DNA of 64,000 nt from Nymphaea colorata. Its lineage: Eukaryota > Streptophyta > Magnoliopsida > Nymphaeales > Nymphaeaceae. The position numbers were made by a program, and so were the translations under genes. Each line of letters begins with the position of its first letter. The first letter of the stretch is position 1. The stretch lies in assembly GCF_008831285.2 (NCBI RefSeq), contig NC_045138.2, positions 18,323,934-18,387,933 of the forward strand, read 5' to 3'. The notes under the pieces are model-generated. The model searched no databases. It was given only the letters and a program-made list of their open reading frames with translations, and was not told where the DNA came from. Of this stretch, positions 1 through 13,096 are shown piece by piece.

Positions 1-121
1 GTATGGACCAAGAATGCTATTTTACATCGATAGCTTGTAATGAAAATAACATATTCATCGACTGGATATGCGGTGAAAATACAGGGAACAATGTATGGCA
101 CTATGTTAGTGTATGACTAAC

Positions 122-2478
122 CTTTGCTGCTATTTGGACTGGTGACTGGTTCAGATGATGGCGGTTGTTTACCAATTGCAATTCCAGTGCCTGAACAGTC
201 AGCTCCAAGATTACCTGCATAAAATGCAGCCAATAGATTAGCAAATGGATAAAGAAAGAACGACCTTGCACTGCATATCGTTACAAACTAAAGTTTTGTC
301 TATGATAGCAAAATTTCATCTCAGGTAAGTTGGCCGCCTAGAAAGAATAACAATTTGGGCACTGTTTCAGAGGCACGGTGAAATAGACATGTGTGCAGAG
401 TGTATGCAGAAATGGCTTCGCCATAGCTGGACTTGCATAATGCATCTCAGCAATTAGAGGGCACCAGAGCAGCTACTGGAATTTTGCAATCATATGGGAA
501 TGGTGCTGCAGGGACTGATTAAGCCTATATGTTCATACTTTTCATAATGGATTCATAAATATTATAGAGGTACAGAAGCAAAACAGCATCATAGAGATAA
601 TCAACAGAGATGGATACATACATTTAGTCATGCATGGAAGGCTGTCCAACTTCATAAGGTTGGCAGCACCTTCTTTGCACTGGCAAGTATAACCAAATGT
701 TGAGTTCTTCATGCATGTTCCTTCTCCACAGTAAGCAAATTTGCATGCTGCAAGAAGCAAAAAATTCTTCGTTAACAGCTGATACATTGGTTTGGTAATG
801 AGACGCATCTGAAGGAACACTTTTGAGGACAATGTCTGTAATTGAAGATTACACATATCGAACAATTATGAACTCAACTCAAATAAAAATATCTATGGAT
901 AAATCCCCTTGATTCAAGAACGATTACCAATTAAATTAAAAATAAAACTAAATTATAGAATCAAGTGAGAAGCTCTGTCTCTGTCAATGATTCCTGCAAT
1001 TCTTCTTCATGATGATAACGATGATGGTGATGGTGCTGATGAGATTGTATTTGTTGATGTGCGATGAACAAGTGCAGGAAAGAGTACATAATCACTTAGG
1101 ATGCATGCCTAAATCATTTTGTATCATATATATGCCAGTGACGTCCTGGGGATGGTTGCAGCACTGGTCAACATGAAGATGAGTGCTTTTCATGGTGATA
1201 GTTTTCACACATATTATCAAAACGATGGTAGCACTAAAATTGCACTTTTGCAATGAGTTGCTCCATAATGTTGAGGAGCATAGCAACATAGACAGGAACT
1301 AAGTGGTTATATTTAATAGTACTAGATCTTGCTGACAATGAAGGTAATAGCTTTAATAGAGAATGACTAGCCGATGCACATTATACATCAAGCTTATGCG
1401 TACGCTCAAATTGTTACAGCAACCATCACCCCATAAAATAAACAATGTGAATGTGTTTCATACATATTTTACTAGAAGAAAACAACAAAAAGAGAGAAAA
1501 TTACGGTCAAAAATTGAAGAATTTGGAAGCTGGAACTGCGGTACTACTGCCGGAGGAGGAGGTGGAGACTGCTGATTACAGGAATAGTCCACAGTACCTG
1601 AAATCATGTAGACAAGTTTCATCAGTCTTGAGTAAACAAAGGCCAAAGAAAAGAAACTTGTCAAGCGGGTATATAATGCTGAAACTTTAGACAAGAAACG
1701 CGTGGATTACCTAGAACTTGCAGAACGATAAAATCATTCTGGAAAGCCCACCGTCACTACACTTAATAATTACTAAATTTCAATCACTGACCTCTTACAC
1801 ATTAAGACGCCAAAAAAGGTTACCGATTAAGATATCTGAGAAGCCTGCAACTTTCTCATCTCCATGAGACAATTTTAAATTTTAGAAATTTATGTGCAGG
1901 TTTTATGAGTACTATTCATTGTTTGTTACGGCAATTCCATCTATGACGGTGGAAAGCTATGTAACCATCTGAGAACAACAGGTGGCAAGTCGCCCTCATC
2001 TGAATTAAAGAAATTCTGGTAAACGTATATCTCTGCTGCTAAACAGTTGGCAGAAAGTGTGGAATAAAGCCGCAAAATGAAATAAATGTCAATTTTGGGC
2101 CCAAATCTGAAAAGATTTATGAACAGCACTCTCGTGTACATTGATACAAACCCTACCTAACAATAGGGGCAGAGACCTGTGGAAGCCTTAATTTACATAT
2201 TGGATCTGGGTCCAGTTACACATTGGATTGGATCCAATTATATGGAGCAGCCCAATTAGACCTAGGTTGTTGCTCTAAATCCAGTTGAAAATGATCCATG
2301 AAAACAAACCACCTTTGCCTACCATGCTATGGCATGCATACATTCATAGATACCACATGGTAATTTAAGTATATTTTCAATAACAAATGTATTTAATATT
2401 TGAATAATAATTAATCTCATATGAAAAATGAAACATAATTAAGAAAGTCTTGCTTGTGCTTAATTTTTCACATAGAAA

Positions 2479-2553
<75 letters not shown>

Positions 2554-3455
2554 TTTTTCTTACAGTTAGGGATGATGCAGGGCATGAACTCAAAGCCGGT
2601 GGTGTTGACCATCCTTTTCCACCCATCTTCGCACTCGCAGACGTATGGGATGAATAAGTTACTGCTGGAGGATTTACAAGTTCCCTTCCCACAACTCACG
2701 GCTTTACACACGTTGTCTGCCCCCACAAAAGAAAAAAAAACAACACAAAAATGAGAAAAAAATCCAGGAGAGTAAATATTGCTTCGTGTTTGACGTGAAA
2801 AACGAATTTGATCTCGATCAGTATCTACACGCCTGCTTTGAGCTATGTAAAGAGTTGACGCCATCAAGAACCGAACCAGCGACTTCACTTTTACCAACTA
2901 TTAGCCCAGCCGTTTATGTCAAACTTTTCATTTAAAATTTCAATAACATGTTTCATTTAGAATTGGAATAACATGAAGACAGAGATACCTTTGATTAGAA
3001 CTATATATAACTCCAATTTCACATGGTTGATCAAATATCTTTCACTTTTTAAATAAATCTAACATCACCATGTAGTGTTTCTTGTTTCATATAAACCGCA
3101 GAATCATTTTTCCCCGCAAACAGCTCCAAGATGTCCGGTTTGACTTGCAGTATAACGATCCAAACATGGGACGCAAATGGAACCATCGGGGACTACATCG
3201 CCACCGTCCACTTCGTAGATGGACAGCGGGACAAGGAAACCGAACTCCGGCAGAAAATTATGATCAGCAAGCGAGAGAAGAAGAAGAAGAGGAACAGAGA
3301 CAGCGAGAGGCGCAGAGGGAGAGATTACCGATAAAAGGAGCAAACATCGGCGACTCGGCGCCTAGCGCTCCTGCGGCGCAGCACAGAAGGATGAAGAACG
3401 CCGGAAAACAGATTCCGGCCAGCACTGTCGCCGGCATCGCTGTTGCTTTCCCCAT
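122..3455 (-). CDS. Secreted EGF-like (plant neurogenic locus notch-like) protein, 3' end outside window
   Basis: I infer five exons: 3455-3329, 2716-2564, 1597-1505, 747-622 and 214-122. All have GT/AG borders and all introns are phase 1, giving 197 codons before the window edge. The start at 3455 opens a hydrophobic signal peptide ending near LGA (residue 33). EGF-like module 1 (about 43-93) carries CKAVSCGKGTC and CECEDGW. A proline linker follows (CTVDYSC, then PPPPP, 94-124). EGF-like module 2 (125-166) carries CKFAYCGEGTC and CQCKEG, and exon 5 adds a C-terminal Cys pair (CNLGADCSGTG). This order matches the plant family annotated as neurogenic locus notch-like (Arabidopsis AT4G14746 from memory). 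Members are small secreted or cell-surface proteins of unknown role. The matching phases and cysteine spacing make the model strong. The C-terminal tail or anchor exon is missing because the window ends. Confidence 0.85.
2482..2551. repeat. (TA)n followed by (GA)n microsatellite in intron 2 of the EGF gene
   Basis: A pure TA run (about 2482-2519) passes into a GA run (about 2520-2551). On the gene's strand the CT run begins about a dozen bases after the exon 2 splice donor (GTAAG, 2563-2559), so length changes here lie close to a splice site. Confidence 0.95.
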
Positions 3456-5449
3456 CCTCTCACCAGTAAGAAGACGAAGGAGAAGGATTCCTTAAAAAGA
3501 AGGACGGGAATCCTGCTCTCCGCGGAGAATTAATTGAGGACTGGTGGGGAGATGGAGCACTGGGGTTCCAAGATCGACGCGTACGAACGATAGATCTTAT
3601 AGCGGGGAAGCCAGTGGCATCTCTAGTTAATATTTCGTGAAATATGCCGACTTTATTGACGCTAGATTGCGCTTTGTCTGGGATGACAATATTATGTCCT
3701 TTAAGTCAATTGCATAAGTTCCAATCATAAAGTGGATTGACAACAAAAGGAAAATGAATCAATAAGGATTTTCCATAAAATATATTGATAATATCTCCAT
3801 GTCTGTTAGTAAGATTAATATTAATTTTTATAGATTTCTAAACGTATCCCTTACATATGCGTACATAGACACATATAGATATTTATTTTATTACTTATCT
3901 TTTGAATTGTATCAAAGTAAAAACTGTTTGATCCGTAAGTTGTTTATCAAGTTAGTATAAATGAAAGAAAAAATAATAAATAAACAGATAATATCGTAAG
4001 TTTGTTCTTTCTTTTTTTTGTTACTTCGACTTTGCTATGTTCCTCGATTTTATTCAAGCAAATCTTACGCTCTAGCGATCTAAACCGACGTTCACAGTAG
4101 GGGTGATTTTGTCATTAAAAAGTCAAGCGCCGAAATTGGCATACTTCGGTTGACTGGTGGGTTGCACCACGGAAGCCGCTCAGGCATGGAGTTGGAGACT
4201 TGATAACGTTTTAAAAGCCCCGCCGCTGACGGATCTTTGACTTTTTTACCCTTTCACGTGATTTTCCGCCAAAACGAAATTAAATGCATTGAATAGTTCA
4301 AACGGAGTACGAACCATACCCATACCCATGAGTTTGGATCTGGACCTTACCCGTCCAGGTCCAGGGCCTCCTCCCTCCGGTCCGGTCATGAAAACTATAC
4401 ACCTAAAGCACTTTAATTTGGCACAGAGCTTTTAGTGGAATATGGATTCAGTCTTTTAAGGAAGAATCACGTATGGACCGATAGCATTGATCCAAACTAT
4501 ACCAGCTTGGTAGGTTTAGATTTGTCAGCTGGATTTGATAAAAAGGCCCGAAACAGAAGCTGCCGGAATATGAGTTTTGGATCTCGAATCTGGATGCTCA
4601 AGCCCTAAAGAAGTGTCGCGTAGCTACTACCATAAATGTTGAAAATAATATTATGTTCTTAGAACATGATGTGAACGTGTTTTGGTATTATGTTCTTAGA
4701 ACATCATATTTCTTTTTAGAGAACATGATGTCAACGTGTTTTAGTATTTAACTGTTAACTTTACAAATAATATATGTAATCACAGTTTTATTGGTAGAGC
4801 GAAAATATGTTATAACTCAAACAGGTAGGTTGGGACGCGAAATGCGGTAAATATGTTTCTTATTGAACAACTTTTTATCGATCCAACATGAATTTTCGTT
4901 CTAGGCAGGCCTCGTCCAGTTTAGTTTGGATCGGTTCTAATCCAATCCTAAATCCTAACCCGCGATCGCAGTCTAATACGACTATTGTTACATTTGGATC
5001 GGTTCTAATCCAACCCTAACCCGTGAATGACAGGTCTAATAACTGTCTATGAATGACGTGCGAAAATGTCAAAGCAAACGCCTCACGTTTCCAATATTAA
5101 ATTATGTGGAAGCGAGTCAAGATAGAACAAGCGCCGGTCGGGTCCAATCTTGAAACTTCAAACGTATCCAATTTCAGCAACGGTCTTCGAGCGTCATCGG
5201 AAACGCAATTTTCTTAGCGTCATTCCGAAACTTTACGCATTTTACAAAAGATATATGATAACCTCATAAAGACATTTACTTATTATTATTTTGACAATAA
5301 TATTATATATCGTCTTTAAAATTGTTTACATGTTTCTAAAACACATGGTAAGAAGAATAAAAATGGCATCATTTTCTTTATGTAAACTGTATTCATTTGT
5401 CAGGAAAACGTTTATATTAAATAAAGCCAACTAACCTAAGTTGAGCACT

Positions 5450-5484
<35 letters not shown>

Positions 5485-6973
5485 TAAATGTGCCCTAGCT
5501 AGCTAACTGTTTCAATTAAACATCATTCTTTGGTCATATTGTAGGCCCTGTCTGGAGGTGATTTTTTTTTTTGTTAAAGTATTTGAATATTCGTGCGTCA
5601 CAGTTATGTCACGGATCGGAACATATGAATATATAGTTTTCTGCATTTACTACTCCACCTACTTATATAGTTATATGAAGAACATTTCATAGACACAAAT
5701 AACAAATCATTTAAAGTATGAAAATTTTATCATAAAGAGCTTCTCATTTTACGCCAAATATTTTTTTCCTTTAATTTTTTCATTTCTAAGCAATCTTTTG
5801 TGTTTTTTCTATTTTTTGCAGGCTATTTAGAATAAAAGAAAATAAAAGCGCCAATAAATTATAAGAATTCACAAACCTATATTGAATGACTTTTACCGTC
5901 TTTCTTGGCCGACTCCGGGCACTATGTGGATGCTTTCCAAGTTACTTATGCGTTAACACGGGAAAGCATGTTCCCACCATTTACTTAAAGAGGCATTTTG
6001 GTCATTTTACATTGCGGAAGATTTTTTCATATTCTACTAGTAGGGGCGTTTTAGTAAATTCCAGCACATAACACATAAATGGGCCATAACATATTACCTA
6101 CTCCGTTAGTGCATTTAATGGAAACAACATTTTAAATTGTGCTTATTCTAATATTTTCTTTCTTTATTATCAGACTCCTGATTTCAGAATTAGTTTAAAA
6201 TTAATTAGTATAATCATATTTATAAATGTTTTTTTTTTTAAACACGGCAAAGCACAAATAGACCACCATTTCTACCTAACAACTTATCTAGGAATTCGAA
6301 ATCTTTAATCTTTGCGAGAAGATAAGGGAGAGAACAAGCCGGAGTTCGCGGCAGACCCTCTTTTTCAGCATTCATGTTCTAACATAAAATAGAAGTTTTT
6401 GGCTTCATATATTTATATGTTTTTTTTTATATAAGAGATATTCACCATGGAAAATCTAAAAGACCAGCCAAAAGAAATAATTTTAAGGCGTAGATAAAAA
6501 ATTTTAAATTGTTTTTGAACTTGTTAGGCATGAAAATTCCGACCACTCTGGTTAACTTTGTGGAAAGAAAATAGTGATTCTTATATACACAAGGTTTCTA
6601 TGAAATTTGCCATGCTTTTATTCGATTACCAGCCACACATTAAAGAGTGTGCCGTCCAAACATTTTTCACATACGTAAGGGTGTTGACCCAGGACATTCA
6701 AGCATGTTTTTCTTAAAGCTATTCCACACACCAATAGTCATTTTCATGGGACTCCTTATGTTGTTGAATTGAGAGAGGAAGAAAGCCGATAAAATGGAAA
6801 TACATAAGAAAATTTGGGGACAAAAAGACTCGCGAGAGCAATAGTCGACAAGATAGAAAATCGACTGTGAAAAATCTCAAAGATGGAACAAAAGATGTAC
6901 AAGACAAAAAACAAACAAAGAAAACGAGACAAATTCGGAGAGGGCAATTAGTCATCAGCTGATGATCTCAGGT
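3456..6973. other. Gene-free upstream region
   Basis: No coding exon recognised. It holds the promoter side of the minus-strand EGF gene, an (ATA)n tract at about 5450-5480, a short direct repeat containing atgttcttagaacat at about 4650-4740, and a second direct repeat (tggatcggttctaatccaa) at about 4928 and 4994. Otherwise it is AT-rich sequence without a recognisable element. Confidence 0.6.
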
Positions 6974-7490
6974 ATAGACCAATGCCAAGGGCTAGATGCA
7001 CATCACATTAAGCATAATTCACAAAAAGTGACAATAGTAGATGTGCCTTTAAGGCGCTAAGTCTTTATTATTCCGCTCCTTTCATATTCTAGACCAATGC
7101 CAAGGGCTAGGTGCACATCACATCAAGCATAATTCACAAAAAACGACAATAGTAGATGTGCCCCTAAGGCCCTAAGTCCCTATTATTCCGCTCCTTCCAT
7201 ATTCTACACCAATGCGAAGGGCTAGATGCACATCACATCAAGCATTCACAAAAAACAACAATAGTAGATGTGCCCCTAAAGCCCTAAGTCCCTATTATTT
7301 CGCTCCTTCTATATTCTAGACCAATGTGAAGGGCTATGTGCACATCACATTAAGCATATTATTTCACTCCTTCCATATTCTAGACCAATGCGAAGGGCTA
7401 GGTGCACATCACATCAAGCATAATTCACAAAAAGCAACAATAGTAGATCTGCTCCTAAGTCCCCGTTATTCCACTCCTTCCACTTCACCA
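6974..7490. repeat. Tandem array, about 115-bp unit, five units
   Basis: Units begin with agaccaatgccaagggctag or a close variant at about 6974, 7091, 7206, 7318 and 7382. Spacings are 117, 115, 112 and 64, so the fourth unit is internally shortened. The body of each unit (gcacatcacat, caatagtagatgtgcc, ctaagtcccta, ccgctcctt) is conserved. No protein is encoded. It resembles a small satellite or minisatellite. Confidence 0.9.
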
Positions 7491-7601
7491 ACAGCAAAGA
7501 ATGCCAAGTGAACCGACCAAGACTTCACCAACAGCAAAGAATGCCAAGTGAACCGACCAAGACTTCACCAACAGCAAAGAATGCCAAGTGAACCGACCAA
7601 G
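7482..7601. repeat. 40-bp tandem repeat, three copies
   Basis: The 40-bp unit starting acttcaccaacagcaaagaa occurs three times without change at 7482, 7522 and 7562. It directly abuts the 115-bp array. Perfect identity suggests recent expansion. Confidence 0.95.
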
Positions 7602-7902
7602 AAGGTTGACAAAGAGCAAGGGGATAAACAAGGAGGAGGTCCACCATGGAAGTCAAAATGACAACCATGTATCCAAAGTTTTAATGTGCATTTATTGAAG
7701 TAGTTAGTTGTTGACAAAAAATTGAACATGATGAAACTCAAAACGATCTCGTATTTAAAAATAAATTATTATGGCCATGCATTTATTGATTTATTTTTTT
7801 CTAGAATTTATGACATAGAAACAATTTCCTGCAAGTTCCTGGCCTTGGGTATCTATTACTTGAAAATCAAGCATAAACGTCTTCGCCTAAAAGCTAGCAA
7901 AG

Positions 7903-7955
<53 letters not shown>

Positions 7956-8122
7956 GAGAAACATATAATGAGTTTTTTGTCATTTAATATTAGCTTACAA
8001 CTTCTTGTCGCTATTTTTCTCTCAACCATCCATTTGCTTCATATAGACAGTTCTAGTTAGTTGTCTAAGTGACTCTAGATAAATTCTTGTCTAAGTGACT
8101 CTAGATAAATTCAAACACTTAT

Positions 8123-8159
<37 letters not shown>

Positions 8160-10209
8160 CATGTAATATCCTAGAATAGCAAGTTATGAGGCGTTTAAGA
8201 AACTTGGTGGCTGGCCTTAACATTGAAAATTATAATTAACATATTGATTTATTGTAAGCCACTCTAGCTGTTAAATGGGTAGGCACGGACTTCAGTCTAT
8301 TTTTTTTTATGAAAGGATCTATCTGATTTGAGCAATATGTCAGTCAATGAAATGATATAGAATACATATTTTATACCATAGGACGGATGGTTCAATGTAA
8401 TTGGATTTAATAACATGTAAAGACTTGTAAACCCAGAACTAGTCAAACGAAGTAGATAGTCTCCTTGTTTTTCAAGGAGAGAAAATGATCCATCTTCAAT
8501 CGGTGCTTGTATTTTTCATTGCACGCGACTTTTCCCATATGCACTTTTCTGAAGACCTGCCATTTCTTGATTGTTTTTTTTAATCTATGGATGTAAATAT
8601 ATCTGGTTTGGATCATATATCCGACAGAATTCCAAAAAAATCTAGGATATGATAAAAAATTTAATATCCAACTAAGAATAGAATCTGATTTAAGAAATAA
8701 CATCCAATTTGATATTCAGATTCAGATATACAAAAATATTTGATCGATCAGATTCACATCCGATCAATTTATTTTTAAACAAATATTGTATATCCAATGC
8801 CCTTACATTTTGAAAGTCAGCATAATTCAGCTTAAAATTCAGACAAGGATTTAGATGTCAATTTAAAACCATAATTAAATCAAATTCAGATTGTTTATGG
8901 GATTTTGGATTTGGGTATGACTTTTTTTTTCATTTTTATTCAAATTCGAATACGTAAACATCCGAAAAAATGGATATGGTTAAGAGTATATCCAATTTGA
9001 ATATAATTTATTAGCATCTTTATCTATCTCTTTGATCATGTCTGGAACTAGATGAAATGAACCACAAACCCAATTTCTGTTCAAGAAGGTATTAAATTAA
9101 ATCTTTTCATATTTGATTCATCTTTGGGACCATACCAAATCTCCAATCTTTAACGTGGATACATAGGACAGTAGGTCACAAGCGATTAATTTCATAATCC
9201 ATTTCGAGTAATTCAAATTTAAAAAAGACAAACTAAAGAAAGAAAAATTCGTGCAATCTACTAATATTATAACCAAAATCAACAAGCGAGCGATCACATT
9301 CTTCTGTCATCTACTGAATTTTTGATTCGGCATCACAAGCTTTTTCTTCTGGTAGGTTGGGTTTAGTTATAGGATGAATTAAGCCATTGGACAACACATA
9401 TTAAGAGAAGGACACTATTCCTTCTTTCCTCTGCTTATTGCCAAAATGGAGAAAAAGGGTGATAAAAAGTATCATCATATATATGTTGAGAAACTTTTAA
9501 AAATTCAGAGACAAAAATTAATCAGGCCATTTAAAACACAACTTTTTTACATTATTAAGAACACACTTAAGTCTTAAGTAATTAATAAGTAAGCGCATAA
9601 TTTTCTCCTTTATTATAGCAGAGAAGCCATTCTTAAAGAACTCAACTCTACTAAGCTTCTACTTTAGCCAACATTCATGGCACTTCACTAAAAAAATAAA
9701 AAACAATACCTGAATTTTCCAATACATATTGATTTCTCTTGTATGACCTTCTAACACGAAGAAGACATTCACCTACCCAGTTCTGAAATTAATAAAAAGT
9801 CACTTATTTGGGTAATTTTTTAAAATAGAACAAAATATTACTATTAAGTACAGCTAAAGAGGATGATTGTGCACATTAATCAACATCAAATTTGTTTATG
9901 TTGAAGGTGGTTTAGTCGTTTTGCCTCATAATTAATGCAACTTAACTAAGACATAAGTCACATAACCAAGGCTAATGGACGGCGACTGCGTGTTTTTAAT
10001 TAATTATATCTCCAAATCTTTATATGTATGGCTTTTAAGACTTCCCAATACATTAAGAAAGTTCCAATGTTTGATCAATCTTGCCAAGAAGGTTATGGGA
10101 CATGCATTCTAGCATCAATACCGTCAACATTAGTATAAGCGGTTCATTTTACAAAGGAAGGGGATAATATTAGGCAATATAGTATTAATGTGAATCAGTA
10201 TATTTTCAA
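7602..10209. other. AT-rich gene-free region with microsatellites
   Basis: No exon recognised. It contains (TA)n at about 7903-7952 and 8127-8158, and a perfect 26-bp tandem duplication (ttgtctaagtgactctagat...) at 8061-8086 and 8087-8112. At about 8590-9020 there is a degraded member of a dispersed repeat that begins ggatgtaaatat and carries many ATCCAAT/GATTCAGAT words, related to those listed at 15.9, 24.7, 44.9, 48.3 and 51.6 kb. Confidence 0.6.
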
Positions 10210-11240
10210 CATTTTGTCTTTAAGAATAACTAATGACTAATTTAAAAATATTTAAAACAGGAAAAGGTTCATATATGGAGCCTCTTCACCCGTTCAAATA
10301 GGGATGTCAGTGAACCGAATTTGGATTAGTGGATATAGAATCTAACTGATTTAACTGAACCCGGACTGTGAATTTAAAAATCAGATCCAGACTTTTTTTT
10401 TTTCCCTTCTTATTTGAATTTATAAATGTCTATAAATCAGATATGATGAAGAGTTCATCGCATTTAAATTTGACCGGCCATATTTTTTATTTAAAATTAA
10501 TTAACAAATATTTAAAATTTAATAAAACAGAAAAAACCTTAATTTTCATAGAGTCTATGTTCCGCCAGCATTGACAGCACTCGCCTGAATAGTCAAAACT
10601 TGACCCCGTCCGAAGAAAATTGAAATTAATGATCGAGCTTAATAGTTTAACTACGTACTTTTCGTCCTGTTTCTAGAATACTGGGACAGAAATGCCAAGT
10701 TCTTTCACCAAAAAAGTCTCTCCTGAAGAAGAATGAAATAATTCTCCCATATTTTTCTTGATTAGTCAAAACGAAGACGGCAGATCCTTGACCATGGCAG
10801 TCACGTGGTGTTGCTTTTATAGGGCGCTTAATGGTCTTCAATTTTGATTCTAGAATCAGAATTCTAAGAACAAAATTCCATCTCAAATTAGAATTGAAAT
10901 GAAAATTATAGTTCTAGTTTCTCTTTTTATGTTTGATAGTCCGGAATTTGGATTTTAGAAGAAAAAATGATGTGTTTGATAATACATAAATTAGAATCCT
11001 AGAGTTGATGAATTGAAATCATCATAACGTGCACGCACATAAATATGCCCTCAAGAGAGATGATTTTTTTTTTTAAATTCTGAAAAGAATAATTCCACCC
11101 TTAAGGGGGAATCACAATTCCTAAATTTTAATTCGAGAATGAGCCGATAATTTTGGAATCAAAATTCTTTGTTTGATAATGCAATTCTCATATTAAAAAT
11201 AAAAATTTAAAATGAAGAATTTCACAGTTCTCCGACTCAT
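10210..11240. repeat. Diverged repeat block, copy A
   Basis: This stretch aligns by eye, in the same orientation, with 15803-17390. Shared landmarks are the atttaaaaca(g/a) start, aatagggatgtcaatgg, aaatcagatatgatgaagagt, ttagtcaaaacga, ggcagtcacgtg, tttgattctagaatcag and ttccacccttaaggg. It shows no intact ORF. Copy B is longer. In both copies the block is followed by WAT1-type gene fragments, so the two look like diverged copies of a larger unit. Confidence 0.65.
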
Positions 11241-11419
11241 CAAACACCCATAATCTCATGATCTTCGCTACCATGTTGTTTTCACTTGTGACGGTTTACA
11301 ATTCGTATTGCTTGGTGGCTTTCACTGTTGTCCATTACCTACAGTTTTTGTTTTGGTTGTCCATTAAGGAGGCCATTGAGCACGATGAAATTTCACCCAC
11401 TCGACGGCTCCCGATCGAA

Positions 11420-11625
11420 CGATGCAGAGGGGGAAAGGGGTAGAAACAGAGGGGAAAGGGTAGAAACAGAGGGGAAGGACGAGAAGAAGAAGAAGAAGGG
11501 ATAGAAGAAGGACGAGAAGAAGAAGAAGAAGAAGGGGTAGAAGTAAAAGGGGAAGGGGTAGAAGCAAAGGGGAAAGGGAGAAGCATAAGGGGAAGAAGAA
11601 GAAGAAAGGGTAGAATCAAACAGGG
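11420..11625. repeat. Purine-rich low-complexity tract
   Basis: About 200 bases of almost pure purine built from ggggtagaaacagag, aagaagaag and ggggaagg words. The ORFs on the opposite strand here (Leu/Pro/Ser runs) are by-products of this composition. Confidence 0.85.
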
Positions 11626-11823
11626 CCTCAAATCGAAAGAGAGTTAAATTTCATTTTGTATTTTTTTTCAAAAAAATTTACCATGGTAAATTTACCACAT
11701 TAAATTCTACCTTGTAATCGGACGTAACCTTAAGTAGGCGATTGAGCACTATGAATAGCCTTCATATAATTCGTGTGCCTGGTATATTTTTGAAAAGTAA
11801 CTGATATTTATGACTTCCTCAAC

Positions 11824-11929
11824 CTGCAGTGGACCGCCATGACAAAAGTCAGAGCAGACAGGATATTGCTCGTGGAATGGAACACCAGAAGTTGGGGGAA
11901 GTAAACTTCAGTCCGGCATAATAGAAGTT
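11824..11929 (-). pseudogene. WAT1/UMAMIT-type transporter exon 2 fragment
   Basis: On the minus strand 11929-11889 reads NFYYAGLKFTSPNF, and 11873-11825 reads MSNILSALTFVMAVHCR in a different frame. Together these match the conserved second-exon region of plant WAT1-related (nodulin MtN21, EamA/DMT superfamily) transporters. A GT donor directly follows (cag|gttgagg on the minus strand), so this is a genomic rather than cDNA-derived fragment. The frame change between the two parts makes it non-functional. Confidence 0.75.
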
Positions 11930-11969
11930 GTGATCAGTAAGAGGCCTCCCAAAGCCCAATGAGATCATA

Positions 11970-12350
11970 TTGAGTTCCATCTGTCTTGGAACGGATCTTT
12001 ATATTATACTGTGTCCCTGAGGCCAAAACAAGAATTTAAAACCAAACAAGATCGAACTCGATTCGGTCAAGGAACGGGACAAATCACTGATGATCTGAAA
12101 GCCGAGATGGAATCGGAAAAATAGCGTCCGGATCGGATGTGTGGAGCCTTCCAGATGATCGTGACAGGTCTCCTTGATGGTGACGAGTCCGATCCGGACG
12201 CGATTTTTCCGATTCCATCTCGGCTTTCAGATCATCAGTGATTTGTCCCGTTCCTTGACCGAATCGGATCTTGTTTGGTTTTAAATTCTTGTTTTGGCGT
12301 CAGGGACAGAGTATAATATAAAGATCCGTTCCAAGACAGATGGAACTCAA
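11970..12350. repeat. Long hairpin (inverted repeat), arms about 165 bp
   Basis: The left arm 11970-12136 (ttgagttccatctgtcttgg ... ggaatcggaaaaa) is nearly the exact reverse complement of 12186-12350. About 50 bases lie between the arms. Only a handful of mismatches are seen across the arm. No protein is recognised. It could be a MITE, or part of a larger foldback element lying inside the WAT1-derived structure. Confidence 0.85.
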
Positions 12351-12567
12351 CTGAATCGGAAGAGTATAAAGATCCGTTCCAACTGATATTATTCTCTCTT
12401 AATTTGATGCTCACAACTTGCAAATTTTATTTTATTCTGAGACATGAAGAAGCCTTCCTACATCTCACATTAGTAAACTTTTCTTGTACTAGGGTATTTC
12501 TTCCCAACTTAAGCATGAACATATCTTTTTATTCGCCAACGTTTGGAATATTTCTATAAATTAATAA

Positions 12568-12741
12568 GCTAAGGTATAGACTATATTATTCTGATCATTT
12601 TTTGGTTGTTTTTACCAATTCAATCATGTAGATATATGATACATATATCAGATTTTCCGATACATGTTCCAATATGAAGTTAATTTAGTTATTAATCAGT
12701 TTATAGCTTTGTCAATCCATAATATAGTCTATACCTTAGCT
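12568..12741. repeat. Short MITE-like inverted repeat
   Basis: agctaaggtatagactatat at 12568 recurs as its exact reverse complement ending at 12741, a perfect 21-bp inverted pair separated by about 130 AT-rich bases. This is typical of a small non-autonomous DNA element, but target duplications were not established. Confidence 0.6.
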
Positions 12742-13096
12742 TCCATGACGATTTACATTATTCTGTGGTACGAGTTTGTGAAAAAACTATTTGATGAGTC
12801 GCTTGGATGCCATGATTATATATAGAAAAAAATGTTTATTACGAAAACTGGATGTGTACATTAATTAGATTTTATAAGGTTATTCAAATGAATGGTCATA
12901 ATTTTTCATCTCACAAATTCCAACTTACACATCTCATTTTCATTATTCTTTTTTTTTTGTTTTTTAATCCCATAATTAGACATAACATGAAAAAAAATTC
13001 TTTGAAAAGGTTGTCACCCATTTTCTCATGGCTTTTCACATTGATCTTCTTGTTTATAGGAAGTACATTTCTCACAAACCGTGAGCAATATCCTGT

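Noticed and set aside
3082-3495. Plus-strand ORF of 137 codons
   Set aside because: It is antisense to exon 1 and the first intron of the EGF gene and has low-complexity Arg/Glu content.
6974-7601. Regular repeats resembling a CRISPR array
   Set aside because: The units are contiguous, without unique spacers, and the genome is a plant nuclear one.
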